In this document: piece after piece, positions 7,605-15,138 of the stretch
How positions within the stretch are numbered: position 1 is the first letter of the stretch
How the letters are laid out: each line of letters begins with the position of its first letter
Source: Acinetobacter bereziniae LMG 1003 = CIP 70.12
GTDB lineage: Bacteria > Pseudomonadota > Gammaproteobacteria > Pseudomonadales > Moraxellaceae
Direction: 5' to 3'
NCBI RefSeq assembly: GCF_000368925.1
Contig: NZ_KB849754.1
Location: forward strand, 55,282 to 90,531
Length of the DNA stretch: 35,250 bases
Program-made: the position numbers and the translations under genes
Notes under the pieces: generated by a model
Told to the model about the DNA's origin: nothing
The model's input: the letters and a program-made list of their open reading frames with translations, nothing else
The model's database searches: none

Positions 7605-8258
7605 ATGTTTTGCGACATCAGACTGACAGCACGTTGCGCACGTGCTTCCCTAACCATCCTGCTGGCGAGTACCGCAACGTTAGGCATGCCAAACAATGCG
7701 CTGGCGGCTTATGATTTTTCTAAGCTCGGCGCCGCGATTGAAACATTGTCGCCAGAGACCGTCAGTGATTGGGAAAAGAAGGCCAGGGCTGGCGATGCCA
7801 TGGCTCAGAACATCATGGGTCTTGCCTACAAATGCGGTATGGGCGTAAAGCAAAACCACGCGGCATCGATCCAGTGGTTCCGCAGGGCGGCCGAGCAGGG
7901 TGAAGCCGATGCACAGTTCAACCTCGGGCGCCTCTACGGAAGTGAAGTCGACGGTATGTATAAGAATGGGCGTGCGGCTCCTGCCAACGATGCAGAGGCT
8001 TTCAAGTGGTACCGCCTCGCTGCCGAGCAGGGACACACGCAGGCTCAAGTCAGGCTGGCCCAGCTGTTTGCAAAGGGTCTTACCGACATCGCGCCCGACC
8101 AGGTGCAGGCATACCAGTGGATGAGTCTGGCCGCAGCGTCGGGAGAACCGACAGCAGCAAAAGTCGTTGCAGACTATGCAGCTCAAATGAAGCCCGAACA
8201 GTTACAGCAAGCCCAGCTGCTGGCCGAGGAATGGCAACGCCGGCAAGGCACAAAGTAA
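7605..8258 (+). CDS. merG: MerG-like exported Sel1-repeat protein of the mer operon
   Basis: A 217-aa protein with a signal peptide (about residues 1-36, cleavage near ALAA). At least three Sel1-like helical repeats follow, seen as AxxxFRRAAEQGxAxAQFNLGRLY, AFKWYRLAAEQGHTQAQVRLAQLF and AYQWMSLAAASGEP. Its place between merA and merB, its export signal and its length match the description of MerG in the Pseudomonas K-62 pMR26 operon (merR-T-P-A-G-B1). There it was reported to lower cell permeability to phenylmercury. The start at 7605 has GAGGAG upstream. The identification rests on context and length recalled from the literature, not on an alignment. Confidence 0.8.
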   Translation: MFCDIRLTARCARASLTILLASTATLGMPNNALAAYDFSKLGAAIETLSPETVSDWEKKARAGDAMAQNIMGLAYKCGMGVKQNHAASIQWFRRAAEQGEADAQFNLGRLYGSEVDGMYKNGRAAPANDAEAFKWYRLAAEQGHTQAQVRLAQLFAKGLTDIAPDQVQAYQWMSLAAASGEPTAAKVVADYAAQMKPEQLQQAQLLAEEWQRRQGTK

Positions 8259-8338
8259 TTCGTCTTTTTTAAGCGCAGGACGTAACCGCCGAGTAAGGTT
8301 TATCTCGGTTGATCGCTGCCCGATATAACAGGTGGAAA

Positions 8339-8977
8339 ATGGACAAGACTATTTATTCCAAAAAGATTGCCGAAAGCCTTTCATCTGGCAATCATCCTAA
8401 AGAGTTCGCAACGCTCTTTGTCGCGCTGCTCCGACAGCTAGCGATGGGGGGACCTGTATCACGCGAAAAGCTCGCCGGCGCACTCGGATGGTCTGGAGCG
8501 AGAGTTGCAACGGTACTTGAGCAGGCACCTGGTACGGAATATGACGACGAGGCCAATATCATTGGACTGGGCCTGACGCTACGCGAAACCCCTCACGTTT
8601 TTGAAGTGGATGGCCGCCGTTTATACACCTGGTGTGCGCTCGACACCTTGATGTTTCCCGCTTTGATTGGCAAAACAGCCCGTGTCACGTCGCGCTGTGC
8701 TGCCACCGGCAGGCCGATTACGCTCACAGTTGCGCCAGAAGCAGTGCTTCATGTCGAACCGGCAGAAGCAATGGTTTCACTGCGAACTCCGGATGCTTCA
8801 CCCGACATTCGCTGTTCCTTTTGCTGTCATGTGCATTTTTTTGCATCGCCTTCTGTTGCAAATGCATGGGCTTCGACGCACCCGGGGATAGAGCTCGTGC
8901 CTGTCGAGAATGCATTCGGTCTCGGACATCTGATCGCGCATAAGCTGTTAGAAGACAGCGAGCGAAACACGGCATGA
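8339..8977 (+). CDS. merB: MerB organomercurial lyase (second copy)
   Basis: A 212-aa organomercurial lyase with the catalytic set Cys99 and Asp102 (WCALDTLMFP) and Cys162-Cys163 (FCCHVHFF); numbering is shifted by three from the first copy because of the N-terminus. It shares the core with the copy at 2240-2878 but differs widely at the N-terminus and C-terminus, so substrate range may differ. The start at 8339 has GGTGGAAA upstream; an in-frame ATG at 8309 is less likely. The merD start overlaps its stop (ATGA at 8974-8977). It is the fifth gene of the rightward mer operon. Confidence 0.95.
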   Translation: MDKTIYSKKIAESLSSGNHPKEFATLFVALLRQLAMGGPVSREKLAGALGWSGARVATVLEQAPGTEYDDEANIIGLGLTLRETPHVFEVDGRRLYTWCALDTLMFPALIGKTARVTSRCAATGRPITLTVAPEAVLHVEPAEAMVSLRTPDASPDIRCSFCCHVHFFASPSVANAWASTHPGIELVPVENAFGLGHLIAHKLLEDSERNTA

Positions 8978-9136
8978 ATGCCTACTCGATTTCGAAGCTT
9001 GCTGAAGATGCAGGCGTAAGCGTGCATGTTGTGCGCGACTACTTGATGCGCGGGTTGTTGCATCCCGCCTGGCGAACCGAAGGTGGCTACAACGTTTTCG
9101 ATGCCAAAACACTGGAACGGTTGCGTTTCCTGCGCG
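8974..9136 (+). pseudogene. merD: merD, 5' fragment cut by IS6-family remnant
   Basis: The first 54 codons of a merD (MNAYSISKLAEDAGVSVHVV, then the wing GGYNVFDAKTLERLRFLR). They break off exactly at the terminal repeat GGCACTGTTGCAAA of the IS6-family copy at 9137. It retains the DNA-binding helix-turn-helix without the dimerisation coil. The ATG overlaps the merB stop. Confidence 0.93.
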
Positions 9137-9361
9137 GGCACTGTTGCAAATAGGCTGACATGATAAGCTAAATATCTTATTTATTTCGAGATACAGCAGA
9201 TGAATCCCTTCCATGGTCGGCACTTTCAAGGTGAAATCATTCTTTGGGCTGTTCGTTGGTATTGTAAATATGGCATCAGCTATCGTGAACTTCAAGAAAT
9301 GCTCGCTGAACGGGGTGTGAATGTTGACCACACCACAATTTATCGTTGGGTTCAGCGTTAT
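9137..9361 (+). mobile_element. IS6-family element, truncated copy
   Basis: The left 225 bp of the same IS6-family element as at 79-898, in opposite orientation, beginning with the identical 14-bp repeat at 9137-9150. It stops inside the transposase gene where the IS3-family element begins at 9362. The right end is absent from the window. Confidence 0.92.
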
Positions 9362-9367
9362 GGGTAA
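9200..9367 (+). pseudogene. IS6-family transposase, N-terminal fragment
   Basis: Codons 1-54 match the intact transposase at 131-835 (MNPFHGRHFQ to TTIYRWVQRY). One foreign codon and a stop contributed by the IS3-family end follow. Only the helix-turn-helix region remains; all three catalytic acidic residues are lost. Confidence 0.92.
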
Positions 9368-9433
9368 TCCCCCCTAAAAATAAAAGGATCTAAAAGTAGA
9401 ATTTTCTCTTAAGATACGAGCAGGAGATTCTGC

Positions 9434-9700
9434 ATGAAAACATCTAAATTTACTGACAGCCAGATCATGTCCATTTTAAAACAGGCGGAGTCTGGCACAC
9501 CTGTAGCCACCCTTTGTCGTGAACATGGCATGAGTAATGCCACGTTTTATAAATGGCGTGCCAGATATGGCGGTATGGATACCTCATTGATGGCTCGACT
9601 GAAAGAGCTGGAAGCAGAAAATACCAGACTAAAAAAAATGTATGCTGAAGAGCGATTAAAGGCAGAGATTGTTCAGGAAGCAATGTCAAAAAAGTGGTGA
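9434..9700 (+). CDS. IS3-family OrfA (DNA-binding part of transposase)
   Basis: An 88-aa protein with a helix-turn-helix (about residues 10-45: SDQIMS-like start, TLCREHGMSNATFYKWRARYGG) and a leucine-zipper-like coil (about 50-80, MARLKELEAENTRLKKMYAEERL). The 3' end holds an A6G run (9688-9694) where a -1 shift would join OrfA to OrfB and give the full OrfAB transposase, as is usual in the family. OrfA alone generally acts as a regulator. GCAGGAGA precedes the ATG. Confidence 0.9.
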   Translation: MKTSKFTDSQIMSILKQAESGTPVATLCREHGMSNATFYKWRARYGGMDTSLMARLKELEAENTRLKKMYAEERLKAEIVQEAMSKKW

Positions 9701-10509
9701 AGCCATCTTGCCGACGTCAGATGGCTCAACAAGCCGTTGCCCTGCATGCGGTTAGTATCCGTTTAGCTTGCTCTGCATTTGGCATTAGTGAAACCTGCTA
9801 CCGTTATCAGGCTAAACTTTGCGATGACAATGCATTAATTGCTAAACAGCTCATTGAACTCACTGAGGCAAATTCCGATTGGGGATTTGGTCTGTGCTTC
9901 TCATATTTACGACATGTTGAGAATCACTGCTGGAATCACAAGCGGGTTTACCGCATTTACTGTGAGTTGGCACTAAATCTGCGTATTAAACCGAGAAGAA
10001 GACTAAAACGGCACGCGCCTGAACCATTGAAAGAACCAATCCGAGAAAATCAGGTCTGGTCATTAGATTTTATGCATGATCAGCTGATCGATGGTCGAAA
10101 GTTCCGATTATTAAATGTGATTGATGACTACCGTCGAGAAGGCTTAGCGATTGAAGCAGGATTCTCATTACCTACAATCCGAGTTATTCGTACGTTGAAT
10201 CAGTTGCTGGAGTGGCGAGAAAAGCCGTTAGTTATTCGGTGTGACAATGGCCCGGAGTTTATCAGTCATGAATTTGTACGCTGGGCTACTGAGCACGGTA
10301 TTCGTATTGAATATATTCAACCAGGTAAGCCACAGCAGAATGCGTATATTGAACGTTATAATCGGACTATACGTTATAGCTGGCTAAGCAAGCATCTATT
10401 TGACACACTGGAAGAAGTACAAGATTATGCAACAAACTGGTTGTGGCATTACAACCATGAAAGACCACATCAAGCTAACAAAGGAAAGCCACCTCTAAGG
10501 GCTGCTTAA
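9694..10509 (+). CDS. IS3-family OrfB (catalytic part of transposase)
   Basis: A 271-aa catalytic region, in the -1 frame relative to OrfA. An HTH_21-like segment (about residues 45-95) precedes the rve integrase core with the DDE triad visible in WSLDFMHDQL, IRCDNGPEF and NAYIERYNR. It is normally made only as the OrfAB fusion by frameshifting at 9688-9694; the listed GTG start at 9694 is nominal. The frame is intact, so the element may be active. Confidence 0.92.
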   Translation: MVKPSCRRQMAQQAVALHAVSIRLACSAFGISETCYRYQAKLCDDNALIAKQLIELTEANSDWGFGLCFSYLRHVENHCWNHKRVYRIYCELALNLRIKPRRRLKRHAPEPLKEPIRENQVWSLDFMHDQLIDGRKFRLLNVIDDYRREGLAIEAGFSLPTIRVIRTLNQLLEWREKPLVIRCDNGPEFISHEFVRWATEHGIRIEYIQPGKPQQNAYIERYNRTIRYSWLSKHLFDTLEEVQDYATNWLWHYNHERPHQANKGKPPLRAA

Positions 10510-10549
10510 CCTCTACTTTTAACTTCGGTTATTTATGGGAGGATTACCA

Positions 10550-11535
10550 TAACTTAAAGCAGAATAGGGAGGCTTTAAGGATGTAAATAAGATATGTGAA
10601 GGAATTTCTTTTCGGATTTCATTTATATAGATTTGAAGAATTCTGTAGTCTCGTTCCTGCAGTTTAATTACTCGGTACGAATATTCATTTTTGATTTTTG
10701 GCTTTTTTGATCGATCATCGAACTCATCATCTGTATTTGTAATAATTAAACTAAAACTATGATTCTGAATTGATTTTTTAATAGAGTTGGTTGTTAGTAG
10801 CATAAGCTCACCAATTCTAAGACCATAGTTGAGCATGAGATGTATGATCAGAAAGTTTCTGAGTTGTACATTTTTAGATCTAAAAGGATTTAATTCATTG
10901 TATTTATTAGAGTTACTTGGTGAAATGACTGAATACAATCCTTTAATCATTTCCTGATTCATGCTCTTAAAATTATGATTTATCTCACTTTTAATTGTCT
11001 TATTGGCTTTTGAAAAATTATTTATAATTTTTTTCTTTATTGTCATATATTTATTCAAGTTTTCTTTAATTTTTTGAATTTCCTTCAACGTAAGTTGTGG
11101 CTGTGATTGCATGCTTAAGTATTCATTAATCAAGAAGTTGTAAAACTTTAAGAAGGATCTAACTCTATGACCAATTGTTGTGTAATTAATATGTTCTGAA
11201 TTGCTTAGCCGTATAAGATTACTTTCAAGTTTTTTATTATTTTCTAAGTAAACAATGAAATTATCAATTTCACATTGAATGATCTCAAAATTATAGGATG
11301 TCGAATAGAACGACTCACAAAAGGACGTGGCAAACTTTTCAAACCAAAATTCATACCAAAATTTTATTGCGATTAAATCTGCATGCTGCGTAGAGATACT
11401 TTGAAATCTAAGAAATTTCATGGTGTACAGCATAGGGTACATACATGGACAGAATGAATCTAAATCAAATAAAAGAATAATTTGATTTTCGTTTGAGACT
11501 TTCTTTTCTAAATGAATTGTTTTTAAAGCAAACAT
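10550..11535 (-). pseudogene. Tyrosine recombinase/phage-type integrase, C-terminus lost
   Basis: About 328 codons of an AT-rich integrase-like gene; the open frame runs about 10 codons into the IS3-family end (stop at 10519). The recognisable piece is the first catalytic box, LNYGLRIGELMLL (about residue 240), with the conserved Arg. The region before it has the helical look of a SAM-like N-terminal domain. The H-x-x-R box and the catalytic Tyr are missing, so it cannot be active. Its AT-rich composition matches the genes to its right. Confidence 0.72.
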
Positions 11536-11775
11536 AGTAAAGTTTATGAATTATTCTTAAGGTCAACATATCATATTTTATGATTGAAATAGAAATTAGT
11601 TAAGTTATTGAATCTTAGTTCAAGAAAGAAAAATATGAAGTTATTGTTAGGTGTATCGGAATTGTCATAATTATAATTCTCAAAGGAGTAGAAAAGGCAC
11701 TACCCCACAATTTTTTTCTCTCAAAATGTCATTCACTGTCATTTTTTAGTGGCAAGTACCAGGTGCAATTCTTTT

Positions 11776-11794
11776 TACGGTGTATTACACCGTA
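11776..11794. promoter_or_regulatory. perfect 9-bp-arm palindrome
   Basis: TACGGTGTA-T-TACACCGTA, a perfect dyad of 19 bp just beyond the stop of the minus-strand gene at 11811 and within the 275-bp gap to the broken integrase gene. No T-run follows in either direction, so an operator is likelier than a terminator. The half ACCGTA recurs once at about 11819 inside the coding end. Confidence 0.5.
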
Positions 11795-11810
11795 GATGTT
11801 TTGAGTGAGC

Positions 11811-12563
11811 TTAGCTGGCACCGTAAAAGTTTTGATCGACAAAATATCCAAAGTCAACTGGACTGTTAATCCATTTGCTAAACAAAACGTGAAACAGCAA
11901 ATTATTGTAGTCTATATATTTTTCATAATTGTTCACGATACCTAAGTTCAGCAAGTTTTTTTCAAACTCAATGCGTTCAATGGGTTCTGATTTCACAAAT
12001 GCATGGATGGATGCTTTGATTACATGATAATTATAACTTTCTGATGGACATTGACGTTCACATGAAATAATTCCAGCTTCAATGAACAAATTAATATTAC
12101 GCTGCCAAGAACGTCCGTGAATGTGGTAATTCAGGCAGTCACCAAGTTTTTGCAGATCTGACAATTTAAAGGATTTGTTTTGGCAAACTGCAAAATATGT
12201 AAAGGTAAAATAACGATATGAAATATCTTTTTTTAATATCTTAAACTTAGGATTGTCATAAAAGTTAACATTAGCATTCGTTCTATATATTTTAAGGAAC
12301 AGCTCACCATACTTACTTAATCTATAATATTTAGATGAGCGACAAGTAGAACGCCCTAGATCCTCTATCATCCCCAATTGGACCCAATTTTTAATAAGAC
12401 GCTGAATAGAACGAACGAGCCATTTAGACTTATAACCCTCTAATTCATCTATATAGGTGCCTTTCAGGAAGTGAACACTCAATGGTCGTGGGTGATGTTC
12501 TACAAACTGAGTGAACAGTCGATGTATAAATTTTATATCCAAAATTGTATTTAGAGCTCTCAT
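11811..12563 (-). CDS. Unrecognised 250-aa protein with winged-helix-like N-terminus
   Basis: No family recognised. The first 110 residues look like a helical, basic DNA-binding region (LVRSIQRLIKNWVQLGMIEDLG, then SSKYYRLSKYGELFLKIY, reminiscent of a winged helix with a wing). A second similar helix-turn segment lies at about 155-190 (HIHGRSWQRNINLFIEAGIISCERQ). No signal peptide or membrane segment. Three tandem 11-bp repeats begin 10 bp upstream of its start and span its likely promoter, which suggests that it, or a partner, binds there. It could be a plasmid replication or partition regulator; this is inference only. AT-rich like the backbone. Confidence 0.55.
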   Translation of the reverse strand: MRALNTILDIKFIHRLFTQFVEHHPRPLSVHFLKGTYIDELEGYKSKWLVRSIQRLIKNWVQLGMIEDLGRSTCRSSKYYRLSKYGELFLKIYRTNANVNFYDNPKFKILKKDISYRYFTFTYFAVCQNKSFKLSDLQKLGDCLNYHIHGRSWQRNINLFIEAGIISCERQCPSESYNYHVIKASIHAFVKSEPIERIEFEKNLLNLGIVNNYEKYIDYNNLLFHVLFSKWINSPVDFGYFVDQNFYGAS

Positions 12564-12572
12564 GATAAGTAC

Positions 12573-12663
12573 TTTAAAACCATCTTAAAACCATCTTAAA
12601 ACCATTTTAACAAAACCTTTTAAACCTTTTAATTTTTTTTAAATTAAATATACTTAAAACCAT
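12573..12663. repeat. 11-bp direct repeats (iteron-like)
   Basis: Three head-to-tail copies of (C/T)TTAAAACCAT at 12573-12583, 12584-12594 and 12595-12605, and a fourth perfect CTTAAAACCAT at 12653-12663. The 11-bp period puts the copies on one face of the helix. Between them lies a very AT-rich stretch with partial copies (AAAACCTTTTAAACCTTTTAA). They occupy the whole divergent intergenic region between the 250-aa protein and the amidase. Confidence 0.85.
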
Positions 12664-12688
12664 AATAATAGCTTAAAGGGTTTTAATT

Positions 12689-13363
12689 GTGCTAAAGCTA
12701 AAATGTATATCGATATTAGCAATGTCAATCATTACACAATCTATCTTTGCTGAAAATTCAGTAGTACTTGATGTTGGCCATTCACCAAAACAAGCTGGAT
12801 CTACTGCAGCTAACGGCTATCCTGAATACACTTACAACCTTAGCATGGTCAATTCTATTGAATACTTTCTTAAATCGCGTCATGTCCAAGTGCTCAGATC
12901 TTCAGTGAATGAAGATAAAGTCTCACTGGTTCAACGTGCGACCAGATACCCTAATGCTAATCTTTTTATTTCGGTGCACCACGACTCAATACCTACTGAG
13001 CTGACCAAGTACAAGAATCAACTCAAAGGTTTTTCAATTTTTGTATCAAAGAAAAATCCAGAATACGGAAAAAGTTTGAAATGCGCCAATCTCATTGGCC
13101 AGAACCTAAAATCAATTGGTGAAAGCCCTTCTACTTACCATGGCATTAATATACCAGGTGAAAACAAAAAGCTTTTGACCTCAAATGGCGTATATCAATA
13201 TGACAATCTAGTGGTCCTGAAGAAATCACAAAAGCCGGCGGTTTTAATTGAGATCGGCGTGATTGCCAATCCTGAAGAAGCAAATCGCTTATCTAATCAG
13301 AAAGTAATCTGGAAAATATCTGAAAATATTGCTCAGTCGATACAGCAATGTTTAAACCAATAA
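12689..13363 (+). CDS. Secreted N-acetylmuramoyl-L-alanine amidase (Amidase_3)
   Basis: A 224-aa zinc amidase that cleaves the bond between MurNAc and the peptide stem of peptidoglycan. Signal peptide at residues 1-21 (cleavage IFA-EN). Zinc and catalytic motifs of Amidase_3 are present: LDVGHSP (His), GYPEYTYN (Glu), SVHHDS (His) and IEIGVIANPEEAN (catalytic Glu in VLIEIG). There is no SPOR or AMIN domain, so it is a minimal periplasmic enzyme. The start is GTG with AAAGGG upstream. It may serve cell-wall opening for transfer or wall recycling; the context does not decide. It converges on the gene at 13402. Confidence 0.88.
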   Translation: MLKLKCISILAMSIITQSIFAENSVVLDVGHSPKQAGSTAANGYPEYTYNLSMVNSIEYFLKSRHVQVLRSSVNEDKVSLVQRATRYPNANLFISVHHDSIPTELTKYKNQLKGFSIFVSKKNPEYGKSLKCANLIGQNLKSIGESPSTYHGINIPGENKKLLTSNGVYQYDNLVVLKKSQKPAVLIEIGVIANPEEANRLSNQKVIWKISENIAQSIQQCLNQ

Positions 13364-13392
13364 GGTGCATGCTGCAGTAATCAATATGCACC
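13364..13392. terminator. hairpin between convergent genes
   Basis: GGTGCAT (13364-13370) pairs with ATGCACC (13386-13392) around a 15-base loop, immediately after the amidase stop and before the end of the convergent gene. No strong T-run, so terminator function is tentative. Confidence 0.35.
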
Positions 13393-13401
13393 CCTCTAGA
13401 A

Positions 13402-13935
13402 TTAGAATCTTATGCCGACCGTTTCACCATCATCATTGACCGCACCAGCATCATAAGTGTTATGCCATACGCCATTAATCATGACCAAGTGTGGCGCCCA
13501 AAATGACACTGTTTGAATATTATGCAAAACATCATCTGGCGTATCGAAACTAGAAGCACCTATATAGCGGAAGAACATCAAGTTTTCGCCTAGTTCTTCA
13601 ATATACATTTCAGGATCAAAGTCATCCAAAAACTCTTTATCTTCACGTATCACTTCGTTTAACTCAGTTTCAACGAGTTTGAGTAAAGCGGTAGGCGTAG
13701 GTAAACCATCATAAGCCCATTCAGACTCTTTACCTTCAAGTTCCATCCCATCTTTAATATCAAATGCAGCGACATATCCAGTAAAGTAATTTTCAGCTTG
13801 CGAGAAGTTATTCGGCATGTCTTGATAGTATCTATCAAGTACGGTCTTAATCTTTGCCAAGGTTGCATCAATCGTACTTTGAATTGCACTTTCAGCACGT
13901 TCTTGAGCTGTACCTCTTTGCTTAGCTTGCCCCAT
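13402..13935 (-). CDS. Hypothetical acidic protein (177 aa)
   Basis: No family assigned. The MGQAKQRGTAQERAESAI start resembles a recurrent N-terminal pattern of small uncharacterised bacterial proteins (MGxAKQRGT). The rest is acidic and soluble, without signal peptide or membrane helix. The ATG at 13935 is preferred over an upstream GTG at 13956 because an AGGGGG ribosome site sits 6 bases before it. It stands alone, convergent with the amidase. Confidence 0.62.
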   Translation of the reverse strand: MGQAKQRGTAQERAESAIQSTIDATLAKIKTVLDRYYQDMPNNFSQAENYFTGYVAAFDIKDGMELEGKESEWAYDGLPTPTALLKLVETELNEVIREDKEFLDDFDPEMYIEELGENLMFFRYIGASSFDTPDDVLHNIQTVSFWAPHLVMINGVWHNTYDAGAVNDDGETVGIRF

Positions 13936-14124
13936 GTGTACCCCCTGATTATTCACATTTTGACTAGTATTTTATTTCTAAAGCCTATTGTTTCAGCACT
14001 TTAAACCGATTCAGTATATACCAAAGGTTTGCTATTTATATTTCATATATACGATAAGTCTCAAATACTACAAATGGCTTGGTAGCTAAGTGATATAACA
14101 TGTTTTTGTGCTTCAGGCTTTACA

Positions 14125-14553
14125 ATGCTTTTCTCAGATTATCTAGACCAACATGCCGTTATTCTTGCGCTATGTTTGGCAATCTGCATATCTTCAGTTG
14201 TGGTTTATACAAAGTATAGAACTCTACGCGCCGTTTATCTTACTGGTGCATCCCTATTCACTTTAACCGCCACAATATTTCTATCGATCGGATTTTATTT
14301 AACTACATTGGATGTATCTGCTTCAGATAGAAAGGAGATCCAAAGCATTATTTCTCAAGTGAGCCAAGACAAAAATATCGCTTCAGCAATTGAACTCAAT
14401 CAAAGAAATAACTATGAATTATTGGTTGCAGTATCTCAAAAGAAAAACCTTACCTACTCAGATCTAGGCAGTATTCAATATGGCCAAGTACGTGACACAG
14501 TAAATTTGACGAAATATTCTCAATACAAAACTTTGGTGAATGCTGAGTACTAA
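14125..14553 (+). CDS. Hypothetical two-helix membrane protein
   Basis: A 142-aa protein with two predicted transmembrane helices (about residues 10-30 and 38-62) and a hydrophilic C-terminal tail with helical character (about 66-142). No family recognised. The ribosome site is weak, so the start is uncertain. It is convergent with the split gene that ends at 14629. Confidence 0.5.
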   Translation: MLFSDYLDQHAVILALCLAICISSVVVYTKYRTLRAVYLTGASLFTLTATIFLSIGFYLTTLDVSASDRKEIQSIISQVSQDKNIASAIELNQRNNYELLVAVSQKKNLTYSDLGSIQYGQVRDTVNLTKYSQYKTLVNAEY

Positions 14554-14628
14554 TATTTATTGTTGTTTGCGTTGTTCAAGAACACTGATTTATGCACTAC
14601 TCGTTGTTCTTCCTCATATCGTATCACT

Positions 14629-15138
14629 TCATGAGCCACGCAATATAGAGATATATTTCTTAGACATTGTTTCCATAAAAGTTCTGGATAGAGTTTTGTA
14701 TAGGTCAGGAATGTTCTTTTCCCAAAACAACAATATTTCACCCTTCGTTTTGCATAATTTAAAATCATCGGTATTGGTGAGATCCTCTACCTGTTGAATC
14801 ATCACTTCCCTTTCTTTTTCTTTGGCTTGTTTTTCTAAAACTTTTTGTTCCTTGATTTTGTCTTGTTCAGACAAAAAGTTCCTACTTTTCTCGCGTTTTT
14901 CACTGTCAGTAATGAACTTAACCAAGTGGAATAAATGTTCCATCCATTCATCCGTATGGGTTAAGCCAAGGATGCAACCATTTAGATTAAAGCCAACATT
15001 AACCAGGCCTATATCTGATGATGTTTTATTTCTGATATTCAAAATGACATCTTCATCCAGTTCATTTTCTGCAATGAATTCGTCTATATAGTGTTGGTAC
15101 TCTGGAGATAGAAAACCGTCAAAGGTATATCGAACAAC
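14629..15138 (-). pseudogene. Split backbone gene, 3' part
   Basis: Open frame running from the transposon edge to a stop at 14629: VVRYTFDGFLSPEYQHYIDE, a middle region, then a charged coiled coil (about SEKREKSRNFLSEQDKIKEQ onwards). The 5' part is at 30580-30752 on the same strand. When the 15.4-kb composite transposon and one copy of the CGAACAAC duplication are removed, the two parts join in frame into 224 codons plus stop. No family recognised. An internal ATG at 15042 could start a shorter protein but is not the native start. Confidence 0.88.
15131..15138. repeat. 8-bp target site duplication, left copy
   Basis: CGAACAAC directly outside the left IS1-family end; an identical octamer lies directly outside the right IS1 end at 30580-30587. 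Eight to nine bases is the normal IS1-family duplication. Confidence 0.95.

Larger units (their letters stand above)
9362..10549 (+). mobile_element. IS3-family insertion sequence
   Basis: About 1,188 bp with two overlapping reading frames in IS3 style. The ends match as imperfect inverted repeats: GGGTAATCCCCCC at 9362 and, in reverse complement, TGGTAATCCTCCC at 10549; similarity continues inward to AAAAGTAGA on both sides. The flanks (CGTTAT left, TAACTT right) show no 3-4 bp duplication, and the left flank is IS6 sequence while the right is a recombinase gene. A deletion or recombination must have followed insertion. Confidence 0.88.

Noticed and set aside
12573..12605. Tandem repeats considered as a CRISPR array
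   Set aside because: Units are 11 bp and directly adjacent, without spacers; no cas genes in the window.
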